A DNA stretch of 5,348 bases from Alphaproteobacteria bacterium (GTDB taxonomy: Bacteria; Pseudomonadota; Alphaproteobacteria; Caulobacterales; Parvularculaceae), in the NCBI GenBank assembly GCA_030428745.1, contig JAUIEG010000222.1, positions 1 to 5,348 of the forward strand, read 5' to 3'. The translations under genes and the position numbers were made by a program. Position 1 is the first letter of the stretch, and each line of letters opens with the position of its first letter. This document shows positions 1 to 5,348 of this stretch, in pieces. The notes beneath the pieces are model-generated. The model was not told where the DNA came from, did no database searches, and saw nothing but the letters and a program-made list of their open reading frames with translations.

Positions 1-768
1 CCGGGTGACATAGTCATTGACCCCGATATCAAGGGCCCGCACGAGCTTTCTGGTGTCCCCGTGGCGCACCACGGCGAGGATCGGCGTCAGGCGCGTTTCC
101 TCAAAAGACCGGATGGTCGAGCACAGGCGCAACGGGTCCATGGCCTCAATGGAGAGATTCACCAAAATCAGGTCGAACTCGCCGGCGCGGGCCCGGCTGA
201 GCGCGATCTCCGGATCGGCCTCGTGGACGACCTGATAGGTGTCATCGTCCAGCGCCGAGATCAGACGCGCCGCCTGGTCTTCGTTGTCATCGATAAGAAA
301 GACGCGAGTCTCGCCCAATTCCGCATCGGGATCGATCTTGCCGACAATGCCGAGATCCTTGCCCGTGGCGTAGCGCGCGCGCAGCTCATCCGTCATCATC
401 TTGAGACGGGTCAGCGAGCGCACGCGTGCAAACAGCGCGAGGTCTTCAACGGGCTTTGTCAGGAAATCGTCGGCGCCCGCTTCCAGACCGGCGACGCGGT
501 CCGCCTGCTGGTCGAGCGCGGTCACCATGACGACGGGAATATGCATGGTTTCGGGATTGGCTTTGAGCTTCCGGCAGGCCTCGAAACCGTCCATGCCGGG
601 CATCATCACGTCCAGTAGGATGATGTCAGGCTTTTCGGCGGCGGCGAGGTCAATCGCTTCCTGACCGGAATAGGCGCCGAGCACGTCAAAATACTCCGCC
701 CGAAGTTTCGCTTCGAGCAATTTGACGTTCGGTTCCAGATCGTCGACGACCAGTACGCGCGCCGTCAT
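1..768 (-). CDS. pleD: PleD-type diguanylate cyclase response regulator (partial, C-terminus off the left edge)
   Basis: The 256 visible residues form two tandem receiver domains. PleD in Caulobacter is REC-REC-GGDEF; phosphorylation of the first receiver drives dimerisation and c-di-GMP synthesis at the cell pole. Receiver 1 (about residues 3-120) has the acidic pair D9-D10, phospho-acceptor D53 in LLDVMMPGMDG, T83 and K105 in FLTKP, at the same numbering as I recall for Caulobacter PleD. Receiver 2 (about 155-256) keeps an acidic pocket (D160-D161) but has N204 where the phospho-acceptor should be, so it is a pseudo-receiver adaptor, as in the known protein. The frame is open to base 1, ending in the family-typical GVND segment; the GGDEF domain would lie outside, so cyclase activity is inferred. 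The ATG at 768 follows a GGGGG ribosome-binding stretch. The gene lies 42 bases downstream of divK with no obvious terminator between them, so co-transcription is likely. Confidence 0.94.
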   Translation of the reverse strand, partial: MTARVLVVDDLEPNVKLLEAKLRAEYFDVLGAYSGQEAIDLAAAEKPDIILLDVMMPGMDGFEACRKLKANPETMHIPVVMVTALDQQADRVAGLEAGADDFLTKPVEDLALFARVRSLTRLKMMTDELRARYATGKDLGIVGKIDPDAELGETRVFLIDDNEDQAARLISALDDDTYQVVHEADPEIALSRARAGEFDLILVNLSIEAMDPLRLCSTIRSFEETRLTPILAVVRHGDTRKLVRALDIGVNDYVTR

Positions 769-810
769 ACAGCCCCCATGGCTTTAAAGGGTTATTAAGA
801 CCCCCACAGC

Positions 811-1209
811 CTAGTCCAAATACCTTTTCACTTTCTCAAGAAACGTCGCCACGGAGATCGGTTTTGCGATATAATCTTCGCAACCGCCCTGGCGGATCCG
901 TTCTTCATCGCCTTTCATGGCGAAAGCCGTAACGGCGATCACCGGAATATCGGCGAGATCGGGACTGTTCTTGATTTCACGCGTGACCTCGAGCCCCGAA
1001 ACTTCGGGAAGCTGAATATCCATCAAGATGAGGTCCGGGTGATTGTCTTTCAGCGCTTCCAGCGCTTCCGGCCCTGTGCGGGCCTCAAGCGTCTGATAGC
1101 CGTGGATTTCCAGAAGATCCCTGAACAGCTTCATGTTCAGCTCGTTGTCCTCAACGATCAGCACCGTTTTCGGTTCAGCTGAATAATCAAGCTTTTCCAT
1201 GGCCGACAT
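811..1209 (-). CDS. divK: DivK, single-domain cell-cycle response regulator
   Basis: A 132-residue stand-alone receiver with no output domain. Key residues are the acidic pair E20-D21 in VLIVEDNELNMKLF, phospho-acceptor D64 in LILMDIQLP, T94 in VTAFAMKGDEER and K116 in KPIS. The segments VEDNELNMKLF and AFAMKGDEERIR are near-identical to Caulobacter DivK. In that system DivK is phosphorylated by DivJ, dephosphorylated by PleC, and acts through DivL and CckA to lower CtrA activity. I chose the ATG at 1209 because AAAAAGG lies about six bases upstream. A second in-frame ATG at 1200 and a TTG at 1242 are possible, but the TTG would add a basic tail not known in the family. With the chosen start, the protein has about 11 more residues before the receiver than Caulobacter DivK. 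It is the first gene of a probable divK-pleD operon. Confidence 0.94.
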   Translation of the reverse strand: MSAMEKLDYSAEPKTVLIVEDNELNMKLFRDLLEIHGYQTLEARTGPEALEALKDNHPDLILMDIQLPEVSGLEVTREIKNSPDLADIPVIAVTAFAMKGDEERIRQGGCEDYIAKPISVATFLEKVKRYLD

Positions 1210-1270
1210 AGTACGCCTTTTTGTCCGTCTTCCGGGCCCCAAAACGCGAATCGGCCCCGTCGATGGAAAG

Positions 1271-1282
1271 TTTTGCGCAAAA
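1271..1282. repeat. Perfect 12-bp palindrome in the divK/dinB divergent region
   Basis: The sequence TTTTGCGCAAAA is its own reverse complement and lies 62 bases upstream of the divK start and 75 bases upstream of the dinB start. A perfect 12-bp palindrome in a divergent promoter region is typical of a site for a dimeric DNA-binding protein. I cannot name the factor. It lies four bases from the CtrA-like box, so the two sites could be read together. Confidence 0.5.
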
Positions 1283-1286
1283 GGTC

Positions 1287-1301
1287 TTAATTGATTGTTT
1301 A
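1287..1301 (-). promoter_or_regulatory. CtrA-like box upstream of divK
   Basis: The plus strand reads TTAA, seven bases, TTTA; on the minus strand this is TAAA-N7-TTAA. The CtrA consensus is TTAA-N7-TTAA, so one of eight conserved bases differs. The site ends 77 bases upstream of the divK ATG, a reasonable promoter position. CtrA control of divK is known in Caulobacter. Binding here is inferred; an AT-rich near-match can also occur by chance. Confidence 0.42.
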
Positions 1302-1357
1302 TCCTGAACGGCCCGGCGCCTTTTCCGGGCGGATTTTAAAGGGTTTTCGGCCTCCAA

Positions 1358-2653
1358 ATGCCTGAAAATGGCGAAATTCCCGGGTTTTGCCGCGATTGCG
1401 GCGCCACGCTGACCGTGACGGCGGGCGGGCCGAAGCCGCGCTGCGCCGGCTGCGGATCGGTGCGAATCACCGCGCATCCGGAAATATTCGAGCTTTCGAT
1501 CGCCCATCTCGATTGCGACGCCTTTTATGCGGCGATCGAAAAGCGGGATAATCCCGAGCTTGAGGACCTTCCCGTTATTATCGGCGGCGGGGTCCGGGGC
1601 GTCGTCTCGACGGCCTGCTATGTGGCCCGGACCTATGGCGTAAAATCCGCCATGCCCATGTTCAAGGCGCGCGAGGCCTGTCCGAACGCCGTCATCATCA
1701 AGCCGAACATGGCGAAATATGCAGAGGTCGGCCGCGCCGTCAGACAGATGATGCTGGACCTCACGCCACTCGTCGAACCGCTTTCCATCGATGAGGCGTT
1801 CATGGACCTCACGGGCACGTCCCGCGTTCATGGCGGGCCGCCGGCGTTGACGCTGGCGAGGCTTCAGGCTCGGGTGAAGGACGAGCTTGGCGTCACCGCG
1901 TCCATCGGTCTTTCCCACAACAAGTTCCTCGCCAAGATGGCGTCCGATCTCGACAAGCCGCGCGGCTTTTCGGTGATCGGCAAGGCGGAAACCAAATCCT
2001 TTCTCGCCCGCCAGAAGGTGACGATGATCTGGGGCGTCGGCAAAGCCATGGCGGCGAAGCTGGAACAGGATGGCGTCGCCACCATTGGCCAGCTGCAGAC
2101 CATGGATGCATCGACGCTCGCCAAACGATACGGCGAAATGGGCCTCAAACTCGCGCGTCTTTCCCAGGGCGATGACAAGCGCGCCGTAAAACCTGAACGC
2201 GAGACCAAGAGCGTTTCATCGGAGACAACGTTTAATCAGGACCACCACGATGTGAAATGGCTCGAAGACGTCTTGTGGGAACTTTGCGAGAAAGTCTCGG
2301 CGCGGATGAAAGCTTCAGGGTTCGAGGGGCGGACCGTGACCTTGAAGCTGAAATCTTCCGATTTCAAAACCATAACCCGGCGCACAACACTCGACGCGCC
2401 CGCCAATCTCGCCCGCATCGCATTCGCCGCCGCCAAGCCCATGCTCCATGATGCCGCGAAGGGCAAAGCCTATCGTCTGATCGGCGTCGGCTTTTCCGGT
2501 TTGTCTTTCGCCGGAGAAACCGCTCGCGCTCCGGATCTTTTCGGCGACGGCAACGAAAAAATCGCCAAAACCGAAAAGGCCATCGACGCGATCCGTGAAA
2601 AGTTCGGCAAGGACGCCGTGCAGGCCGGCCGGACCTTGCGTCGCGAGCGCTAG
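1358..2653 (+). CDS. dinB: DNA polymerase IV (Y-family) with N-terminal zinc ribbon
   Basis: A 431-residue translesion polymerase, against about 350 in E. coli DinB. Residues 11-32 form a CxxC-x14-CxxC zinc-ribbon motif (C11, C14, C29, C32). The palm follows: D52 and D54 in HLDCDAFYAAIE, with Y57 at the steric-gate position that excludes ribonucleotides, and D145-E146 in SIDEAFMDLTG. These acidic residues bind the catalytic metals. A helix-hairpin-helix (WGVGKAMAAKL, 225-235) marks the thumb, and the little-finger domain spans about 283-385. APDLF at 391-395 resembles the sliding-clamp binding pentapeptide. All key residues are present, so it should be active. The ATG at 1358 has only a weak ribosome-binding site, but the zinc ribbon begins ten residues in, which supports this start. 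I found no alphaproteobacterial LexA box (GTTC-N7-GTTC or GAAC-N7-GAAC) upstream, so SOS control is not evident. The gene diverges from divK. Confidence 0.95.
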   Translation: MPENGEIPGFCRDCGATLTVTAGGPKPRCAGCGSVRITAHPEIFELSIAHLDCDAFYAAIEKRDNPELEDLPVIIGGGVRGVVSTACYVARTYGVKSAMPMFKAREACPNAVIIKPNMAKYAEVGRAVRQMMLDLTPLVEPLSIDEAFMDLTGTSRVHGGPPALTLARLQARVKDELGVTASIGLSHNKFLAKMASDLDKPRGFSVIGKAETKSFLARQKVTMIWGVGKAMAAKLEQDGVATIGQLQTMDASTLAKRYGEMGLKLARLSQGDDKRAVKPERETKSVSSETTFNQDHHDVKWLEDVLWELCEKVSARMKASGFEGRTVTLKLKSSDFKTITRRTTLDAPANLARIAFAAAKPMLHDAAKGKAYRLIGVGFSGLSFAGETARAPDLFGDGNEKIAKTEKAIDAIREKFGKDAVQAGRTLRRER

Positions 2654-2698
2654 CGCCGCCCGCCCCGCAACAATGCGAGACGGGCGGGCGCAAGGCGC
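2653..2698 (+). terminator. GC-rich hairpin at the dinB stop codon, possible terminator
   Basis: A perfect 9-bp stem pairs 2657-2665 (CGCCCGCCC) with 2682-2690 (GGGCGGGCG). GCGCC at 2653-2657 can also pair with GGCGC at 2694-2698, extending the structure with a four-base bulge on the right. A further 3-bp stem can form inside the loop. No T-run follows on either strand, so this is not a textbook intrinsic terminator. It may be a transcript-end stabiliser or a weak bidirectional terminator between the convergent genes. Confidence 0.42.
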
Positions 2699-2999
2699 CC
2701 CAAAATAAATTCACAATGTCAAAGAGCCCGGACCAGACGAGCTTTCGCTCCCTCGCCCATGGCGCCCTCAAGAGTCTGTTTGGGGATTGCGTTCTCTTAA
2801 CTGCGAAGACGAACGCGGTTTCGTCGGACTGCATGACGGCGCAACAACCATCATAAGCGAGCCCGGCAGGTGGTGGATAACTTTGCACCAACCCTCAAAA
2901 AACCGCTCGAATTCAACAGATATGAGGTATTTTTCGTGTTATTGGGGTGCGCTGTTTTCCCAGATGGCGCCTTTGACCGGACGGTCTCCGCGCCATTTC
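2654..2999. other. 346-base convergent intergenic region without a convincing gene
   Basis: This gap lies between the 3' end of dinB (plus) and the 3' end of the SnoaL-like gene (minus). The open frames crossing it on both strands have no recognisable motifs; they also run antisense into the neighbouring real genes. The left end carries the dinB hairpin, and about 2717-2750 carries a boxB/boxA-like element on the minus strand. The rest (about 2760-2999) shows no tRNA, rRNA or repeat that I can recognise. Confidence 0.6.
2717..2750 (-). promoter_or_regulatory. boxB/boxA-like rRNA antitermination leader element
   Basis: Read on the minus strand, GAGC-GAAA-GCTC (2750 to 2739) is a 4-bp hairpin with a GNRA tetraloop. 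Eleven bases later comes GCTCTTTGACA (2727 to 2717). The rRNA-operon boxA, where NusB and NusE bind, is TGCTCTTTAACA in E. coli, and alphaproteobacterial rRNA leaders and spacers often carry CTCTTTGACAT-type versions. The boxB-then-boxA order is that of rRNA leaders. No rRNA gene follows in this window: the minus strand next runs antisense to dinB. It may be a relic of an rRNA leader or an antitermination site for another transcript. The match was made by eye from memory. Confidence 0.42.
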
Positions 3000-3494
3000 C
3001 TAAAACATCGAATTGTCATGGAGTGTCGACTTCACGACCGGCTGCCCCACGCCCCAATGTTCAGCGAATTTTCCATTTTCCATCCGAAAGATGTGCATGC
3101 CGGCGTTTCCGTCGGACTCTGGCGTCGCCTTGAAATGGATATGCATCCAAACCAGATCACCGTCGGCGCCCGCGCGTTTTATATCGCCATGCATTTCCGG
3201 AAAGCGCTCGAGTTGCGCTGCGAAATAGCGAAGCAATCCGTCCTTTCCATCGGGCACGCGGGGGGAATGTTCGATATGCCCTTCCGCCACACATTCTTCG
3301 CCAAACTGGTCGACGTTCAATTCAACCTCAAGAATTTCCATGCAACGGACAGCTTTACTGAGATTCTCTTGTTCCATAGCTTCGCGCGCCAGAATGTCGG
3401 CATCACTCATTTTTGCGACCGTGGCGCCATTTAGCCCCAGGACAATAAAACCAAAACCGCAAATTACGACGGCGCGAGCAGCATGATTATTCAT
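3000..3494 (-). CDS. Exported SnoaL-like / NTF2-fold family protein
   Basis: A 164-residue protein with a likely N-terminal signal peptide: a short basic start with R7, a hydrophobic stretch at about 8-26, and a probable cleavage after ATVA (24-27). There is no lipobox. The mature part matches the SnoaL-like 'aldol condensation-catalysing' group of the NTF2-like fold: YI/IEHSP-type motif followed by VPDGKDGLL (about 73-88), LVWMHIHF (114-121), and a closing HIFRMENGKFAEHWGVGQPV segment (134-153). SnoaL itself is a polyketide cyclase, but the bacterial members are mostly uncharacterised, so the substrate is unknown. The ATG at 3494 is preceded by GGGAAGAAG. It appears to be a single-gene unit: its own promoter candidate lies upstream, 139 bases separate it from the dehydrogenase, and the next downstream gene is convergent. 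Family assignment is firm, enzymatic role is not. Confidence 0.86.
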   Translation of the reverse strand: MNNHAARAVVICGFGFIVLGLNGATVAKMSDADILAREAMEQENLSKAVRCMEILEVELNVDQFGEECVAEGHIEHSPRVPDGKDGLLRYFAAQLERFPEMHGDIKRAGADGDLVWMHIHFKATPESDGNAGMHIFRMENGKFAEHWGVGQPVVKSTLHDNSMF

Positions 3495-3525
3495 GTCATC
3501 TTCTTCCCAGTTTGGAATAAGCAGT

Positions 3526-3552
3526 GTGCATTAAGCCGAAGGCGCAATGCAC
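3526..3552. repeat. Inverted repeat GTGCATT-N13-AATGCAC, possible operator
   Basis: Perfect 7-bp arms at 3526-3532 and 3546-3552 have centres 20 bp apart, two helical turns, so both lie on the same DNA face. The right arm lies just downstream of the predicted -35 and the left arm overlaps the predicted -10 of the SnoaL-like gene. That placement suits a repressor site. As RNA the arms could also form a hairpin with an inner GCC-TTC-GGC stem, but no U-tract follows. Confidence 0.45.
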
Positions 3553-3558
3553 CGTCAA
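3530..3558 (-). promoter_or_regulatory. Predicted sigma-70-type promoter of the SnoaL-like gene
   Basis: On the minus strand TTGACG (3558-3553, five of six consensus bases) is followed after 17 bases by CTTAAT (3535-3530, four of six). Transcription would start near 3523, giving a leader of about 29 bases that includes the ribosome-binding GGGAAGAAG before the ATG at 3494. Spacing is ideal but the -10 is imperfect. Confidence 0.45.
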
Positions 3559-3633
3559 CGCTCACCAACTGAACGGGGCGTCAGATAATAAGAAGCCATC
3601 CATTTGTCTGGAACGCATGAAGGATCGACGCCG

Positions 3634-4599
3634 TTACACCACCCGGTCCGTCGGCGCGCCTCTTTCGAAAAAGGCGTTGATATTCTCAAGGACGCGCATC
3701 GCCATGGCCGAACGGCTTTCCCATGTGGCTGACGCGATATGCGGTAAACAAAAGACATTCGGCAGGGAATAGAGTTCCTCACGAATGGGGTCGGGCTCAG
3801 TTTCGAACACATCGAGCCCGGCGGCGAAGAGACGCCCGGACTTCAACGCTGAAATCAGCGCCAGTTCATCGATCACCGGGCCGCGGGAAATATTGATGAT
3901 CACCGCCGAGGGTTTCATCTTTTCAATCGCGGCGGCGTCGATCAGATGGTGGGTTTCCTCCTTGAGCGGGCAATGAAGCGAGATGATGTCTGCTTGTTTC
4001 AAAAGCTCCTCAAACGAAACAGCGCGAGCGTTATATTTTGTATCGACCTCCGCTGACGGGCGCGGCGTGGTGTAAATAATATTGAGATCGAAGCCTTGCG
4101 CCCGCTTCGCCACCTCCTTGCCGACATTGCCCATGCCGATGATGCCGAGGGTGCGCCCTGTGACGCGCTGGCCCCATGTCTCCGGCGTGAGCATCCCCCG
4201 GCCCTCGCCGGTGCGCGCAAGATCGAGCCCTTCGCGAAAACGCCGGCAGGCGGCGATAATGAGTCCCATGGTCGTGTCAGCAAGACAGGCGGTCGTCACT
4301 TCCGGCGTGTTGGAGACGGCGATCCCACGGCGCTCCGCAGCCTCAAGATCGATATGATCGACGCCGACTCCGATGGAGGCGATCAGCTTCACGCTGTCCG
4401 GCAGCGCGCGGATAAGCTCATCATCCATGTCATCGAAAGCGGTGACGAACACGGCTTCCGCGCCTTGAGCCAGGGCGACGAATTCATCCGGCGCGGCCAC
4501 GCTTTCGGCGGGCTCGCGGACCTCATAGTTGGCGCGGAGCATTCCGGCGAGCGCCCCCGGCAACTGACGAGGGCTGGCGATAATCCTTTTTTCCGTCAT
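3634..4599 (-). CDS. D-isomer-specific 2-hydroxyacid dehydrogenase (glyoxylate/hydroxypyruvate reductase type)
   Basis: A complete 321-residue cytoplasmic oxidoreductase that interconverts 2-keto acids and D-2-hydroxy acids with NAD(P)H. The substrate-binding half carries SIGVGVDHIDLEAAERRGI (75-93) and NTPEVTTACLAD (97-108). The Rossmann half begins with LGIIGMGNVG (glycine motif 155-160). The catalytic triad is R239 in NISRGPVID, E268 in GLDVFETEP and H287 in LPHIASAT. After the second Rossmann strand the sequence is YTTPRPS (176-182), with no acidic residue where NAD-specific members carry Asp, so NADPH may be preferred. Glyoxylate or hydroxypyruvate is the likeliest substrate by similarity, but the family is broad. 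The ATG at 4599 has GGAAGG four bases upstream and a stronger AGGAGGT about twelve bases upstream. The gene diverges from the paraoxonase-like gene across 163 bases. Confidence 0.93.
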   Translation of the reverse strand: MTEKRIIASPRQLPGALAGMLRANYEVREPAESVAAPDEFVALAQGAEAVFVTAFDDMDDELIRALPDSVKLIASIGVGVDHIDLEAAERRGIAVSNTPEVTTACLADTTMGLIIAACRRFREGLDLARTGEGRGMLTPETWGQRVTGRTLGIIGMGNVGKEVAKRAQGFDLNIIYTTPRPSAEVDTKYNARAVSFEELLKQADIISLHCPLKEETHHLIDAAAIEKMKPSAVIINISRGPVIDELALISALKSGRLFAAGLDVFETEPDPIREELYSLPNVFCLPHIASATWESRSAMAMRVLENINAFFERGAPTDRVV

Positions 4600-4762
4600 G
4601 TGGCCTTCCGGACCTCCTGTTCACGCTTTCAGGGCCCCTTGTACGAAAAACCCCCGGAAATCCAAGCGACTGGCGCAGAAGGGCCCGCTGCGTTAGACTA
4701 TTGAGGGGCGTGCATGCGCCGCTTCCGCCCGGAATGGGCTGGCGCGGCGGGGTGAGGCATAG

Positions 4763-5348
4763 ATGCGAATAGTTCTTTGGGCCTTGGGCATCCTGGCGGT
4801 CATCGCCGCCGGACGAATGGTCTATCATCTTGTTCCGGCGTCCGGCGCCATGGCCAAGCTTGAGACAAAACTCGTCGACCAGTGCCGCCATGTGGAGATC
4901 GCGCCGGGAACGGAAGACGTCACCATCGATCCTGACCTCAACCTCGCCTTCATCTCCGCCGCTGACCGCCGCGCCTGGTACAACGACACCGGCGCCGAAG
5001 ACGTCAATCCGCTGAACGGCGTTTACGCCATGAGCCTCGACGGGACCGACGCGGTGCGCCGCGTCTCCCCGGCGATGGACAATTTCCTGCCGCACGGGAT
5101 CAGCCTCTGGAAAGGCGCCGACGGAACCAAGCGGCTTTTCGTCATCAATCATCCGACGACGGGCGAAGAAATCGTCGAAATCTTCGATGTGGATGAGGTC
5201 GGCGAGCTTACGCATCTCGACAGCGTTTCTTTCCCGGCCATGTATTCGCCCAATGACGTTGTCGGTGTGGGGCCACGCCAATTCTATGCGACCAATGACC
5301 GGCGTTTTGAAAGCGGCCTTCTATCAGTGGCTGAATCTTATCTCGCGC
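4763..5348 (+). CDS. Paraoxonase (PON)-like lactonase/arylesterase (partial, C-terminus off the right edge)
   Basis: The 195 visible residues start with a hydrophobic segment (about 3-25) that could be an export signal or membrane anchor; PON1 likewise keeps its N-terminal hydrophobic helix. The remainder follows the calcium-dependent six-bladed beta-propeller of PON1. E51-D52 in PGTEDVTID match calcium ligands E53-D54; H111 in LPHGIS and H130 in VINHP match the H115/H134 dyad with the same spacing of 19; N164-D165 in SPNDVVGVG match N168-D169, again with the same spacing of 34. C41 sits where PON1 has the C42 of its disulfide. FYATNDRRF resembles the PON FYGTNDHYF. The remaining ligands (PON1 N224, D269, N270) lie beyond the edge. 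PONs hydrolyse lactones and aryl esters; the native substrate here is unknown. The ATG at 4763 follows GGTGAGG at good spacing. No stop codon occurs before the edge. Confidence 0.9.
   Translation, partial: MRIVLWALGILAVIAAGRMVYHLVPASGAMAKLETKLVDQCRHVEIAPGTEDVTIDPDLNLAFISAADRRAWYNDTGAEDVNPLNGVYAMSLDGTDAVRRVSPAMDNFLPHGISLWKGADGTKRLFVINHPTTGEEIVEIFDVDEVGELTHLDSVSFPAMYSPNDVVGVGPRQFYATNDRRFESGLLSVAESYLA

Noticed and set aside
61..618. 185-residue plus-strand open frame
   Set aside because: Lies wholly antisense to pleD, whose receiver motifs are unmistakable; no recognisable motifs of its own.
1187..1918. 243-residue minus-strand open frame
   Set aside because: Antisense to the conserved palm of dinB and overlaps the divK start; Arg/Gly-rich composition is typical of a GC-rich shadow frame.
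2870..2880. Near-match to a DnaA box (GTTATCCACC on the minus strand)
   Set aside because: A single site with one mismatch and no clustered boxes or AT-rich unwinding element, so no case for an origin.
2364..2891. 175-residue minus-strand open frame
   Set aside because: Half is antisense to the dinB little finger; the rest is low-information Arg-rich sequence crossing the boxA-like element.
2787..3434. 215-residue plus-strand open frame
   Set aside because: Most of it is antisense to the SnoaL-like gene, which has family motifs and a signal peptide; the unique first part has no recognisable feature.
3577..3632. GGCGTC/GACGCC 6-bp inverted repeat after the dehydrogenase stop
   Set aside because: The 44-base loop and absence of a T-run make it a poor terminator candidate.
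4707..4720. Imperfect 14-bp palindrome GGCGTGCATGCGCC upstream of the paraoxonase-like gene
   Set aside because: One mismatched pair in GC-rich sequence and no supporting promoter; too weak to call an operator.
4523..5281. 252-residue minus-strand open frame
   Set aside because: Antisense to the paraoxonase-like gene and overlaps the dehydrogenase start; no family motifs.

Overview
The window looks like chromosomal DNA from a GC-rich alphaproteobacterium. The main evidence is a divK-pleD pair: a single-domain DivK response regulator followed by a PleD-type diguanylate cyclase regulator. This is the Caulobacter-type cell-cycle and polar-development module. A DNA polymerase IV with an N-terminal zinc ribbon, common in this class, agrees with that. 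The order or family cannot be fixed from the sequence alone.

Layout. Positions 1-1209 (minus strand) hold divK and then pleD, 42 bases apart and probably one operon; pleD runs off the left edge before its GGDEF domain. A 148-base divergent intergenic region (1210-1357) follows. It contains a CtrA-like box, a perfect 12-bp palindrome and a GANTC site, and beyond it dinB reads rightward (1358-2653). A GC-rich hairpin lies at the dinB stop codon. The convergent gap 2654-2999 has no convincing gene, but on the minus strand it carries a small GNRA-capped hairpin followed by a boxA-like sequence, the arrangement of rRNA-operon antitermination leaders. At 3000-3494 (minus) is a small exported SnoaL-like protein. 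Its likely promoter is overlaid by an inverted repeat with arms 20 bp apart. At 3634-4599 (minus) is a D-isomer-specific 2-hydroxyacid dehydrogenase. Diverging from it at 4763 is a paraoxonase-like lactonase/arylesterase, cut by the right edge at 195 residues.

How the genes fit together. DivK and PleD act in one phosphorelay: both are targets of the DivJ/PleC kinase-phosphatase pair in Caulobacter. DinB is a stand-alone translesion polymerase. The dehydrogenase and the paraoxonase-like protein share a 163-base divergent promoter region. A lactonase makes hydroxy acids and the dehydrogenase family interconverts 2-hydroxy and 2-keto acids, so a link is possible but unproven. Most of the window is ordinary conserved chromosome. 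The least expected signal is the rRNA-leader-like element at about 2717-2750. I see no mobile element, CRISPR array, tRNA or rRNA gene, and no clear new multi-gene system.
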